Positions 43,167 through 52,428 of a stretch of DNA of 64,000 nucleotides are shown here, in pieces. Under the pieces are notes generated by a model, which did not search any database, was not told the DNA's origin, and saw only the letters and a program-made list of their open reading frames with translations. Made by a program: the position numbers and the translations under genes. Position 1 is the stretch's first letter, and each line of letters starts with the position of its first letter. The DNA is from Candidatus Thiodiazotropha endolucinida (lineage in GTDB: Bacteria; Pseudomonadota; Gammaproteobacteria; Chromatiales; Chromatiaceae): assembly GCF_001715975.1 (NCBI RefSeq), contig NZ_MARB01000008.1, forward strand, positions 62,001-126,000. The letters are read 5' to 3'.

Positions 43167-44875
43167 TTATCGGCGGCGACCCCGATGTGCCTTGGGATTC
43201 ATCTACAACAGGTGATACGGCTGATGGTGAGACGATTGACGATGCCGGTACCGGCGGGGCTGATATCTTTATCGGTAGCGGTTCTGGGAGTTCTTTCAAT
43301 GCGGGTACCTTGGATATCGCGGTGACATCACTCGCGGCAGGCGGTCAGACAACGGTAACGGCAACCCTCGCTGATTCCGCGGGCAATCTTTATCAGGAAG
43401 CTGCGAGTGTATCCTTCAACACGGACTGTTTCTCGACCGGGTTAGCGACTATAAGCACACCGGTAGAAGCGAACGGTGGTGTGGTGACAGCCACCTATGT
43501 TGCTCAGGGCTGTTCCGGGGCTGACACCGTACGGGCTACAGTTACCGTCAATAGCGATACTACTACGGCGACTGGTACTATCAATGTGCAGCCCGCCGAG
43601 ATCGGATCGATGGAGTTTGTCTCTGCGGTGCCCCCTCTCATCGGGCTTAGAGGCGTTGGTTTGACCGAGGTCTCCCGTGTCTCATTCAGAGTACTGGATC
43701 AGAACGGTAATCCTGTTCCTCAACAACGGGTCAATTTCTCTTTGAGCACCGATGTAGGCGGTGCGAACATTCCGGTAGGCGCGGAGACCGCAGTCAGTGA
43801 TGTCAACGGATTGGTAGGAACGGACGTTAAATCTGGCACTATCCCCACAGCGGTTCGCGTCACAGCTTCACTTGATGCTAATCCGCTTATCTCCACCCAG
43901 TCGGATGGTTTAGTTATCTCCACAGGAGTTTCTGATCAGAACAGTATTTCCCTGAGCACCGAGACGTTTAACCCTGAATCTTGGCGAAGAGATGGTGTAG
44001 AGGTAGAACTAACAGTCCACGCCGCTGACCACTTCAACAATCCGGTACCGGATGGTGCCTCGGTCTACTTCACAACCGAAGGTGGGCAGATCCAATCTCA
44101 ATGTCAGATTGTCGATGGTAGCTGTAGCGTCACCTGGACGAGTTCAAATCCGCGGCCAGAAGTTGATTTCCTGCCAGGTGGTATGGGAAGGATTACAATT
44201 CTCGCCAGCATGTTGGGTGAAGAGAGCTTTATCGATGCCAATGGAAACGGTGTTCTTGATAGTGGAGACACTGCTTTCTCCACTATTCCGGAAGCATTCA
44301 GGGATGATAATGAAGATCGTGCAAAGCATGCATCCCTAGAAGAGTTTGTGGATTTTAATAACAATGGCATATATGACGGCGCCAATGCAGATCCCAATTA
44401 CAATGGTGCTCTCTGCTGTGATACAGATGCTGTGACGAGAGCTGAAACTGCAGTGGCTGGGGGTGAAGACCCTGGGGTCTGTTTCGGTGTTACACCCATC
44501 ACATCACCTGTGTGCAGTAGTGAGAAGAACATCACTGTCCGTGACGACGTCTTCATGATCATGTCTGAGAGTTTTGCCTCAATTACACTGATTGCCGGCA
44601 CGGTGGGCCCAGGTAACACGGTAGTATTCGAAATAGTAGGTCAAGTAACTGGGCAGATCATGCCTGCTGGTACAAGCGTTACTGCAGAACTCACAGAAGG
44701 CAATATAGATGATTCTTATACTGTACCAAATGATGATTTCAATGCTCAAAGAGAAGATCCTGAGTTAGGAAAAAATATATTCTCATTTACGATTCCAGAT
44801 GACGCAGTGGGTCCACTGAAGGTTTTAGTAACAACGGAGAATGACAATACTACTCGGAGAGATTATAGTTTTTAA
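43163..44875 (+). pseudogene. 5'-truncated Ig-like (Big_1) surface protein
   Basis: About 570 residues of an extracellular protein. It begins GGDPDVPWDSSTTGD, a low-complexity linker rich in Gly, Ser, Thr and Asp. Bacterial Ig-like domains follow (TSLAAGGQTTVTATLADSAG and SFRVLDQNGNPVPQQRVNFS). Two calcium-binding-like loops appear later (DANGNGVLDSGD and DFNNNGIYDG). No signal peptide or convincing start exists: the frame stays open upstream only as a shadow of the ferredoxin gene. TTG 43163 and GTG 43187 lack ribosome sites. I infer loss of the 5' end by deletion, rearrangement or assembly error. Base composition is clearly more AT-rich than the flanking genes. An intrinsic terminator follows at 44962. 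Confidence 0.7.
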
Positions 44876-45467
44876 TTGGTATGGGTGTAATTCCCCACAG
44901 CTTGTTGCGACCAAGATATTTGTTGTAATGAACATCTACGATGTTCGAGTAAATCCATTAGATACCCCGACTGCTTGCAGCGGGGTATTTCATTTTTTAT
45001 GTACTGATAAATACCATCCCATGCATTGTCAGGGCATATATTTCAATTGGTGTTGTAGCGACCGAAAAAGGTGCATCTAACCAGCTGGGATGTAGGAAAT
45101 GTCAAATATTGCTGAGAGCAGGATTAGGCTTATACTTTGAAATACCGCTGAATCAATCAGTGGTTCATCAACAACTGATTATAACTAATCTAATTAATTT
45201 AGTGGGTTAGTTTGGTGGTGAGAGTAATCTCTCCAGAATTACGGTACTTGCTACAATATGAAAGTGACGGACTGATTCCCACTCGTGTATTTATCCGTTA
45301 TGCCTTCTCATTTGTGAATAGTATTCAGTTTCACCCACCTGCTTAGTATGTTTGGTAACTTTGTTACCCTTTGGATCGGAAGAGCTCAAGCTTGACGCCC
45401 CCCCTATCCCACAGCCACAATGCCCCGACTTTAACCATCGACAGGGACCTCCATTTAAAATACTACC
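44876..45467. other. AT-rich gene-free region before mlaF
   Basis: About 590 bases with no convincing gene. It holds the terminator at 44962-44998 and a small palindrome GGTAACTTTGTTACC (45354-45368). The rest is AT-rich and unlike the GC-rich mla genes, matching the truncated Ig-like gene instead. The two may be one acquired or rearranged block. The mlaF promoter must lie near the right end but I cannot place it. Confidence 0.5.
44962..44998 (+). terminator. Rho-independent terminator after the Ig-like gene
   Basis: ATACCCCG pairs with CGGGGTAT, extended inside by CTGC/GCAG around a bulged A, with a 2-base loop. The downstream sequence ends TTTCATTTTTT. It lies about 87 bases after the TAA. 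Confidence 0.82.
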
Positions 45468-46283
45468 GTGAACAGCAACGAACCACTGGTCAAAATCCGC
45501 AACCTCCACTTCTCCCATGGCGACAGGGTCATCTTCAACGGTGTGGACATCGATATCCCCCAGGGTAAGGTGACCGCCATCATGGGGCCCAGCGGCACCG
45601 GCAAGACTACCCTGTTGAAACTGATCGGGGGGCAGTTGCGTCCCAGCCGGGGGACGATCGAAGTGGATGGTCAGAATGTGCACAAGCTCTCCCGCAGGGA
45701 GCTCTATCGGCTGCGCATGCGCATGGGGATGCTGTTTCAGAGCGGCGCCCTGCTGACCGACCTGAATGTCTACGACAATGTCGCCTATCCGCTGCGTGAG
45801 CATACCGACCTGCCGGAGTCGATGATCCGGCGACTGGTGCTGATGAAGCTTGAGGCGGTCGGTCTGAGAGGTGCCCGTGAATTGATGCCGTCCGAACTCT
45901 CCGGCGGCATGGCGCGCCGGGTGGCCCTCGCCCGGGCCATCGCCCTCGATCCGATGATGGTGATGTACGACGAGCCCTTTACCGGCCAGGACCCGATCTC
46001 CATGGGGGTGCTGGCGCAGCTGGTGCGGCGCCTCAACGATGCGGCGCGGCTCACCAGCGTCCTGGTCTCTCACGATGTGGAGGAGACCGCCGGCATATCC
46101 GATATGATCTATGTCTTGTCCGGGGGCAAGGTGATCGAGTCCGGCACGCCGCAGGCGCTCGGGGTGTCCCAATCGCCGGCGGTCAAGCAGTTCATGGGCG
46201 GGTTGCCCGACGGTCCGGTGCATTTTCACTATAAGGCACCCACCTTGAGTGAGGACCTATTGAGTATGCGGGGGGCGAAATAG
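45468..46283 (+). CDS. mlaF: Phospholipid ABC transporter ATP-binding protein MlaF
   Basis: MlaF is the ATPase of the Mla system, which moves phospholipids between the inner membrane and the outer membrane to keep lipid asymmetry. The 271-residue protein has Walker [10 protein letters not shown], the Q-loop MLFQSGALL, signature [16 protein letters not shown], Walker [16 protein letters not shown] and switch HDVEET. Start is GTG 45468, with no clear ribosome site in front. The stop overlaps the GTG of mlaE by 1 base. Confidence 0.94.
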   Translation: MNSNEPLVKIRNLHFSHGDRVIFNGVDIDIPQGKVTAIMGPSGTGKTTLLKLIGGQLRPSRGTIEVDGQNVHKLSRRELYRLRMRMGMLFQSGALLTDLNVYDNVAYPLREHTDLPESMIRRLVLMKLEAVGLRGARELMPSELSGGMARRVALARAIALDPMMVMYDEPFTGQDPISMGVLAQLVRRLNDAARLTSVLVSHDVEETAGISDMIYVLSGGKVIESGTPQALGVSQSPAVKQFMGGLPDGPVHFHYKAPTLSEDLLSMRGAK

Positions 46284-47062
46284 TGCTCGATGCCTTGGCC
46301 CGCTTCGGCCGTCTGGGACTGGCGGCGATGGAACGTCTCGGACGCGGGCATCTGTTGCTGATTCAGATTCTGGCGGGCATCACCAGTCTGCTGCCCCGCC
46401 TGGGATTGCTGATCGCCCAGATCCACAGTATCGGCGTGCGGACCACCACCATCATCGTTGTCTCAGGCCTGTTTGTCGGCATGGTGCTCGGTCTGCAGGG
46501 CTATTATGTGCTGTCCCAATTCGCCGCTGAGGACAGTCTCGGGGTGATGGTCGCCGCTTCCCTGGTGCGGGAACTCGGTCCCGTGGTCACCGCCCTGCTG
46601 TTTGCCGGACGCGCCGGTTCCGCCCTCACCGCGGAGATCGGCCTGATGAAGGCCACCGAGCAGCTCTCCGGCCTGGAGATGATGGCGGTCGATCCCATTC
46701 GGCGTATCCTATCACCACGGTTCTACGCCGGATTCATCTCGATGCCGTTGCTGGCTGCCCTGTTCAGCGCCGTGGGTATCATCGGCGGCTACTTTGTCAG
46801 TGTCGGGCTGCTGGGGGTTGACGAGGGTGCCTTCTGGAGCCAGATGCAGGCGAAGATAGACTGGAACGAGGATATAATAAACGGGGTGATCAAAAGTCTG
46901 GTGTTCGGTTTTGTCTGCACCTGGATCGCCCTGTTCCAGGGATATGACACCATCCCCACTTCTGCCGGTGTCAGTCAGTCGACCACCCGTACCGTGGTCC
47001 ATTCCGCATTGGCGGTGCTGGTGCTGGATTTCGTCCTGACGGCACTGATGTTCGGAGATTAG
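46283..47062 (+). CDS. mlaE: Phospholipid ABC transporter permease MlaE
   Basis: MlaE is the inner-membrane permease of the Mla complex. The 259-residue protein shows the MlaE-family segments [40 protein letters not shown] and [22 protein letters not shown] with an EQ loop, and about five helices. Start GTG 46283 overlaps the mlaF stop. mlaD follows after 2 bases, so mlaFED is tightly coupled. Confidence 0.95.
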   Translation: MLDALARFGRLGLAAMERLGRGHLLLIQILAGITSLLPRLGLLIAQIHSIGVRTTTIIVVSGLFVGMVLGLQGYYVLSQFAAEDSLGVMVAASLVRELGPVVTALLFAGRAGSALTAEIGLMKATEQLSGLEMMAVDPIRRILSPRFYAGFISMPLLAALFSAVGIIGGYFVSVGLLGVDEGAFWSQMQAKIDWNEDIINGVIKSLVFGFVCTWIALFQGYDTIPTSAGVSQSTTRTVVHSALAVLVLDFVLTALMFGD

Positions 47063-47064
47063 TC

Positions 47065-47544
47065 ATGAATACAAGAGGATTGGAGATTACCGTTGGCGCC
47101 TTCATGGCGGCTGGACTGATAGCGCTGTTCTTTCTCGCCATGCAGGTCAGCAATCTGGCCAGCATAACCGCCGGCGAAGGTTATGAAGTGAAGGCCAGGT
47201 TCGACAATATCGGCGGGCTCAAGGTGAGATCCCCTGTCTCCATGGCGGGGGTGCGTATCGGCCGGGTGGTCGGCATCAGTTATGACCAGGAGAATTTCGA
47301 GGCGGTGGTCACCATGTCCATCGATCCGGCGTACAGTCAGATTCCGGATGACAGTATCGCCAAGATCTATACCTCCGGACTGCTGGGTGAGCAATATGTC
47401 GGGCTCGATCCCGGGGGTAGTCTTGAGAGCCTGCAGGGCGGCAGTGAATTGATGATGACCCAGTCCGCATTGGTGTTGGAGGAGATTATTGGTCAATTTC
47501 TGTTCAGCAAGGCGGAAGAAAACGCGATCAAGGATGAACTTTAA
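47065..47544 (+). CDS. mlaD: Outer-membrane lipid asymmetry protein MlaD (MCE domain)
   Basis: MlaD forms a hexameric ring in the periplasm that connects MlaFE with the periplasmic carrier. The 159-residue protein has one N-terminal membrane helix (VGAFMAAGLIALFFLAMQVS) and one MCE domain (YEVKARFDNIGGLKVRSPVS, VRIGRVVGI, KIYTSGLLGEQYVGLDPGG). Length is normal for the gammaproteobacterial form. The gene normally next in line, mlaC, is missing: mlaB starts 3 bases downstream. Confidence 0.94.
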   Translation: MNTRGLEITVGAFMAAGLIALFFLAMQVSNLASITAGEGYEVKARFDNIGGLKVRSPVSMAGVRIGRVVGISYDQENFEAVVTMSIDPAYSQIPDDSIAKIYTSGLLGEQYVGLDPGGSLESLQGGSELMMTQSALVLEEIIGQFLFSKAEENAIKDEL

Positions 47545-47547
47545 CCT

Positions 47548-47850
47548 ATGACTATCACTAAAGTTGAACGGGATGGAGCATTCCGGTTTCATGTCCAGGG
47601 TGAGATGACTTTTTCCAGCGTCAAAGAGCTATTGCTGCACTCCAAACAACTCTTCTCCGCGGTCGAGGAGTTGGAGGTCGACCTCTCCCAGGTCGATAAT
47701 GCCGACAGCGCAGGATTGGCACTGGTGCTGGAATGGATGGCACAGGCAGCCGAGCGAAATGCCAGGATTGTTTTCACCGGTGTACCGGAATCCATGGTCT
47801 CCATTGCTCGCCTGTGCCAGGTTGAGTCGTTGCTGGAAGAGTGCACTTGA
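47548..47850 (+). CDS. mlaB: STAS-domain protein MlaB
   Basis: MlaB is a cytoplasmic STAS protein that binds MlaF and stabilises the transporter. The 100-residue protein has the STAS core VEELEVDLSQVDNADSAGLA with the conserved aspartate-serine pair and ALVLEWMAQAAERN. It is immediately downstream of mlaD. Sequence identity among STAS proteins is low, so the symbol rests largely on gene order. Confidence 0.86.
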   Translation: MTITKVERDGAFRFHVQGEMTFSSVKELLLHSKQLFSAVEELEVDLSQVDNADSAGLALVLEWMAQAAERNARIVFTGVPESMVSIARLCQVESLLEECT

Positions 47851-48074
47851 AGCGTAAAAATGCGAATAGAGTGGAATGGCCGCTGTTTTTTTATAATTAG
47901 GCCTTGAAATATGATCAATTTTGGGATTGAATAATCAGTCCTATCCAGATGCCCCCCCTCGATTTGTCTATAAAGCTTGTCTCACGGTGCCGTTCTGGAT
48001 TCATAGCGAGAATTAATTAAGCGGGATGACTCCGCTCAGCAATCCCCGATCATTCAGTTGGAGATCCTCAATCT

Positions 48075-48401
48075 ATGAGTGAACAGATTGTTCATGTTAC
48101 AGATGATTCGTTTGAATCAGAAGTGCTTCAGTCGACGCAGCCGGTGCTGATCGACTACTGGGCGGAATGGTGCGGTCCGTGCAAGATGATTGCGCCGGTG
48201 CTGGATGATATTGCCGATGAGTATGATGGCAAACTAAAAGTGGTCAAATTGAATATTGACGAAAATCCCAACACGCCACCCCGCTACGGCATTCGTGGAA
48301 TTCCCACGTTGATGCTGTTTAAAGATGGTGAAGTTGAGGCAACGAAAGTGGGCGCTGTCTCTAAATCGCAGCTCGTGGCATTTATCGATAGTAACCTTTA
48401 A
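48075..48401 (+). CDS. trxA: Thioredoxin 1
   Basis: TrxA is the general cytoplasmic dithiol reductant. The 108-residue protein has the active site WCGPCK (C33 and C36), the cis-proline loop [14 protein letters not shown] and the buried aspartate region VLIDYWAEW. Length equals E. coli TrxA. It precedes rho with a structured spacer, the same order as in E. coli (trxA-rho). The 224-base gap after mlaB suggests its own promoter. Confidence 0.97.
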   Translation: MSEQIVHVTDDSFESEVLQSTQPVLIDYWAEWCGPCKMIAPVLDDIADEYDGKLKVVKLNIDENPNTPPRYGIRGIPTLMLFKDGEVEATKVGAVSKSQLVAFIDSNL

Positions 48402-48408
48402 AAAATCT

Positions 48409-48484
48409 CAGGCGCCGGACGTGCCGTCGCTGTCTGCTAAACAGAGTTCTCTGTAGACCACCTCGTTTCGTCCGGCAGCGCCTG
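48409..48484 (+). promoter_or_regulatory. Stem-loop in the trxA-rho spacer (possible rho leader)
   Basis: CAGGCGCCGGACG (48409-48421) pairs with CGTCCG-GCA-GCGCCTG (48469-48484), giving 13 pairs with a 3-base bulge and a 47-base loop. No T-run follows. Its place resembles the rho leader of E. coli, where Rho attenuates its own transcription. It could also be the 3' end of the trxA mRNA. Confidence 0.55.
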
Positions 48485-48575
48485 ATTAGCGAATCAACCA
48501 ATAACCTCAAACTGCCCTGTGTGGCCAATCTCCCTTCCAACGGATTTTCCAGAATAGAACAACGCCTGAAAAATT

Positions 48576-49832
48576 ATGAATCTGACTGAACTTAAGAAAA
48601 AGCCGGTATCCGATCTGGCTAACCTCGCTACCGAGATGAAAATCGAGGGAATGGCACGGACCCGTAAACAGGATCTGATATTTGCGATTCTCAAAGCCCA
48701 TGCAAAGAAAGGCGAAAGTATTTTTGGCGACGGGGTATTGGAGATTCTGCAGGATGGGTTTGGTTTTCTTCGATCGGCAGACAGCTCCTATCTTGCGGGA
48801 CCTGACGATATTTACGTCTCACCAAGTCAGATCCGGCGCTTCAGTCTGCGCACCGGCGATACCATTTCCGGCAAGATCCGCCCGCCGAAGGATGGTGAGC
48901 GTTACTTCGCGCTGCTCAAGGTCGATGAGATCAACTACGACAAACCGGAGAATGCCAAAAGCAAGATTCTGTTCGAGAACTTCACACCCCTGTTTGCCAA
49001 CCAGCGGTTCCACCTGGAGATAGGCAACGGCAGTACAGAGGATATCACCGCGCGTACCATCGATCTCTGCGCACCGATCGGTAAAGGACAGCGTGGTCTG
49101 ATCGTATCGCCGCCGAAGGCGGGTAAGACCATGATGTTGCAGAACATCGCCCAGTCGATCACCCATAATCATCCCGAATGCTATGTCATGGTGCTACTCA
49201 TCGACGAACGCCCGGAAGAGGTCACCGAAATGGCCCGTTCCGTGAGGGGCGAGGTGATATCAAGTACCTTCGACGAACCCGCCACGAGGCATGTGCAGGT
49301 CGCTGAAATGGTTATCGAAAAGGCCAAACGGCTGGTAGAGCATAAACATGACGTGGTTATCCTGCTGGATTCGATTACGCGGCTTGCACGGGCCTACAAT
49401 ACAGTCGTACCTTCGTCCGGCAAGGTGCTGACCGGCGGTGTCGACGCCAATGCGCTGCACCGGCCGAAGCGTTTCTTTGGCGCCGCCCGTAATGTGGAGG
49501 AGGGGGGCTCCCTGACGATCCTTGCCACCGCCCTGGTGGATACCGGATCCCGGATGGATGACGTGATCTACGAAGAATTCAAGGGAACAGGCAATATGGA
49601 GGTCCACCTGGACCGGCGTATTGCCGAGAAACGTATCTTTCCCGCCATCAATATCAACCGATCCGGCACACGTCGCGAGGAGCTGCTGATGAAGCCGGAC
49701 GAATTGCAGAAGATGTGGATTCTGAGAAAGATACTCCATCCCATGGATGAACTTGCGGCCATGGAATTTCTCTACGACAAATTGAAGGTCAGCAAGACCA
49801 ACGACGAGTTCTTCGAGGCGATGAAGGGTTAG
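48576..49832 (+). CDS. rho: Transcription termination factor Rho
   Basis: Rho is a hexameric RNA-dependent ATPase that releases RNA polymerase from untranslated RNA. The 418-residue protein (E. coli 419) has the N-terminal [18 protein letters not shown], the RNA-binding cold-shock motif DGFGFLR, Walker [11 protein letters not shown], Walker [17 protein letters not shown] and the Q/R loops near [20 protein letters not shown]. All motifs are intact. Start ATG 48576 is the family start. Confidence 0.98.
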   Translation: MNLTELKKKPVSDLANLATEMKIEGMARTRKQDLIFAILKAHAKKGESIFGDGVLEILQDGFGFLRSADSSYLAGPDDIYVSPSQIRRFSLRTGDTISGKIRPPKDGERYFALLKVDEINYDKPENAKSKILFENFTPLFANQRFHLEIGNGSTEDITARTIDLCAPIGKGQRGLIVSPPKAGKTMMLQNIAQSITHNHPECYVMVLLIDERPEEVTEMARSVRGEVISSTFDEPATRHVQVAEMVIEKAKRLVEHKHDVVILLDSITRLARAYNTVVPSSGKVLTGGVDANALHRPKRFFGAARNVEEGGSLTILATALVDTGSRMDDVIYEEFKGTGNMEVHLDRRIAEKRIFPAININRSGTRREELLMKPDELQKMWILRKILHPMDELAAMEFLYDKLKVSKTNDEFFEAMKG

Positions 49833-50152
49833 TGATTGTCGGCATCCATGGGTCGATTGGTGCATATTACGCTATCACTTTGTCAATCTGCGTCTAATAT
49901 CGATAAACCCCCTCTTGTCTTGTGATCACGCCTTTGCTGCAACGTGTGGCTTGTAAAATAAAGCAAACTAGAGCCATTCGCTGGTTTCAATACCCCATTT
50001 ATCTACCCTGCTGATCTACTATTTTTTAAAGAATAAATTTTTAGTCGTGGGGTCGCACTTGGATCGCAGACACCTGTACCCGCCACGCGGGGATGCGCAT
50101 TTAACCAGAACCGGTTACATTGTTAGCAAGCTAACTAGCCACTGAAATTAGC
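49833..50152. other. Gene-free spacer between rho and murU
   Basis: No gene, repeat family member or convincing terminator is seen. A CCGCCACGCGGGG-type short self-complementary segment occurs near 50078 but has no T-run. Confidence 0.4.
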
Positions 50153-50839
50153 ATGAAAGCCATGATATTGGCCGCTGGTCGAGGCGAACGTATGCGGCCC
50201 CTGACCGACAAGCTGCCCAAACCACTCCTGCCGATCGCCGGCAAGCCCCTGATCGTTCACCATATCGAAAGGCTTGCCGAGGCTGGTTTTAGCGAGCTGA
50301 TCATCAATCATGCCCACTTGGGAGAGATGATCGAAGCTGAACTCGGGGACGGCGCTGCCTGGGGGGTAGAGATACGTTATTCTCCGGAATCCGTGGCATT
50401 GGAGACTGGAGGGGGGATCTATCATGCGCTTCCCCTGTTGGGAGAGGGATCTTTTTTAGTGTTGAATGGCGATATATGGTGTGATTTCGATTATTCATGC
50501 TTGAACCTGAAACAGACAGATATGGCGCATCTGGTGTTGGTACCCAATCCCGACCACCACCGGCAGGGGGATTTTCAGCTGAAAGAGGGTCGGGTAAGTC
50601 AAGGCAGTGAGAGGCGCCTGACCTTCAGTGGGATTGGCGTCTATCATCCGCGACTGTTTGCATCCTGCAGGCCTGAAGCATTCCCGCTGGGGCCGCTACT
50701 GAGAGTCGCCATGGACAGGGGACGAGTATCGGGTGAGTGCTTCAGCGGCCTGTGGATGGACATCGGTACACCTCAAAGGCTATCTCGGTTGGAGCAATTG
50801 ATCATGCAGGACAGGCCTGACGCCATCAGTGAATCGTGA
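50153..50839 (+). CDS. murU: N-acetylmuramate alpha-1-phosphate uridylyltransferase
   Basis: MurU makes UDP-MurNAc from MurNAc 1-phosphate and UTP in the cell-wall recycling route found in Pseudomonas and relatives. The 228-residue nucleotidyltransferase has LAAGRGERMRPLTDKLPKPL at the start, LNGDIWCDFD for the metal site and WMDIGTPQRL at the end. The usual partner amgK is not next to it here. A general sugar-1-phosphate nucleotidyltransferase cannot be fully excluded, but the short length and motifs favour MurU. Confidence 0.86.
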   Translation: MKAMILAAGRGERMRPLTDKLPKPLLPIAGKPLIVHHIERLAEAGFSELIINHAHLGEMIEAELGDGAAWGVEIRYSPESVALETGGGIYHALPLLGEGSFLVLNGDIWCDFDYSCLNLKQTDMAHLVLVPNPDHHRQGDFQLKEGRVSQGSERRLTFSGIGVYHPRLFASCRPEAFPLGPLLRVAMDRGRVSGECFSGLWMDIGTPQRLSRLEQLIMQDRPDAISES

Positions 50840-50939
50840 TGTCGATGACAACAGGGGCCGAACGCATTAGCCTCACCCCCATCGATGGCATGCAAACGGT
50901 CGTTGTACAACACTGGCGTTTTGGGTCAATGGAGAAACC

Positions 50940-52361
50940 ATGGGACAGGAAATAGAATCGAGTGAATTCTCTGCGCACGATTTCGCCGAGTTTCAGCGCC
51001 GTCTCAAGCGCGAGACCGAACTGCTGGCCGAGTGGTTCGATGCGGGTGTATTCGCCTCGGAAGGCGCCGTCGGGGGATTTGAACTCGAGGCCTGTCTGCT
51101 CGACCGGAGGGCGGGGCCGGCGCCACTCAATCAACCCTTGTTGGAAAAGCTGGATGAACCATTGGTGGTCCCTGAACTGGCGACCTTCAACGTCGAGATA
51201 AACAGCACAGCCAGGCTGCTGCAGGGAGATGTGTTTGAAAGGATGGCCGATGAGTTGCAGCGGGTCTGGGACAAGTGCAACCGTTTGGCGCAACCCCTGG
51301 GGGCCAGGATGGGCATGATCGGTATTATGCCCAGTCTTCAGCAACAGGCGCTCACGCTGCATAACATGTCCCCCCTGAATCGTTACCAGGCCCTTAATGA
51401 ACAGGTATTCAAGCTGCGACACGACAGACCCTTGCTGATACATATTGAGGGTAGAGAGACCCTGGATCTGCAACATGATGATGTGATGCTTGAGTCGGCG
51501 GCAACGTCGTTTCAGATCCATTTTCAGGTGGATGAAAAGAGCGCGGCGAAACTCTACAACCTTTCGAAAATAGCCTCAGCGCCGATGGTGGCCGTGAGCG
51601 CCAACTCCCCCTATCTGTTCGGCCACGATTTGTGGGATGAAACCCGAATACCTCTGTTTGAACAATCCATCGCAGTGGGGGCATCCGATTTGAGCAAAAG
51701 AGTCAGTTTCGGCATCCGCTATGTGTATGAGTCGATGATGGAGAATTTTCTCGCCAATCTGCAACGCTATCCTGTACTGCTGCCGTTGTTGATGGATGAG
51801 CCGGCAGAGAAGCTTGCCCACCTGCGGCTGCATAACGGTACCATCTGGCGATGGAATCGCCCGTTGATCGGTTTTGATGACAGTGGCAGTCCCCATTTGC
51901 GGATTGAGCATCGCGTGGTACCCGCGGGGCCGAGCGTAAGCGACTGCATTGCCAACGCCGCCTTCTATTTCGGTCTTGTGAGCGGCCTGGCGAATCGCTA
52001 CGAATCGCCGGAAAACGACATGGGATTCATCCGTACGCGAAGCAACTTCTACAATGCGGCACGGGAAGGTCTTCAGGCGGAGCTCTTCTGGTTCAACTGG
52101 AAAACATGCCGTGCCGAAGAGTTGATCAGGGAACAATTGCTGGGGGTGGCAAGAGAGGGATTGACGAGCCTCGGTATTGAAACCGCCTCTGTTGATCACT
52201 GGTTGGGCATTATTCAGCAACGGGTCGTTCGTGGCACCAATGGCGCCACTTGGCAGCGCCAGTGGGTGTCGCGTCATGGTATGGATTTTCAAGCCTTGAT
52301 GGAGGCCTATCTCGAACAGCAGGAGAGCGGCAAACCGGTACATGAGTGGTCGCTGGATTAG
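50940..52361 (+). CDS. Glutamate-cysteine ligase-like carboxylate-amine ligase
   Basis: A 473-residue protein with the glutamine-synthetase-like fold of GCS2-type ligases, which join an amine to a carboxylate with ATP. Visible features are EGAVGGFELEACLLD (metal-binding glutamates), ELATFNVEINSTA, ATSFQIHFQV and RIEHRVVPAGPSVSD. The real substrates are not known; E. coli YbdK, a distant relative, has weak gamma-glutamylcysteine ligase activity. ATG 50940 has GGAG (50931-50934) 5 bases upstream. It is followed 67 bases later by a zinc hydrolase of the aspartoacylase family, and the two probably act on the same compound. Confidence 0.76.
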   Translation: MGQEIESSEFSAHDFAEFQRRLKRETELLAEWFDAGVFASEGAVGGFELEACLLDRRAGPAPLNQPLLEKLDEPLVVPELATFNVEINSTARLLQGDVFERMADELQRVWDKCNRLAQPLGARMGMIGIMPSLQQQALTLHNMSPLNRYQALNEQVFKLRHDRPLLIHIEGRETLDLQHDDVMLESAATSFQIHFQVDEKSAAKLYNLSKIASAPMVAVSANSPYLFGHDLWDETRIPLFEQSIAVGASDLSKRVSFGIRYVYESMMENFLANLQRYPVLLPLLMDEPAEKLAHLRLHNGTIWRWNRPLIGFDDSGSPHLRIEHRVVPAGPSVSDCIANAAFYFGLVSGLANRYESPENDMGFIRTRSNFYNAAREGLQAELFWFNWKTCRAEELIREQLLGVAREGLTSLGIETASVDHWLGIIQQRVVRGTNGATWQRQWVSRHGMDFQALMEAYLEQQESGKPVHEWSLD

Positions 52362-52428
52362 CCTTATCAGGCCGAGTGGCGGCCTCGATGTGCGAAACCC
52401 GGGCCAGTCTCATCGATTCAGGTAAACT

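Noticed and set aside
50839-50955. 38-codon reading frame starting at the murU stop (TGATG) and overlapping the ligase start
   Set aside because: No conserved features; could give translational coupling but there is no evidence that it is a gene.
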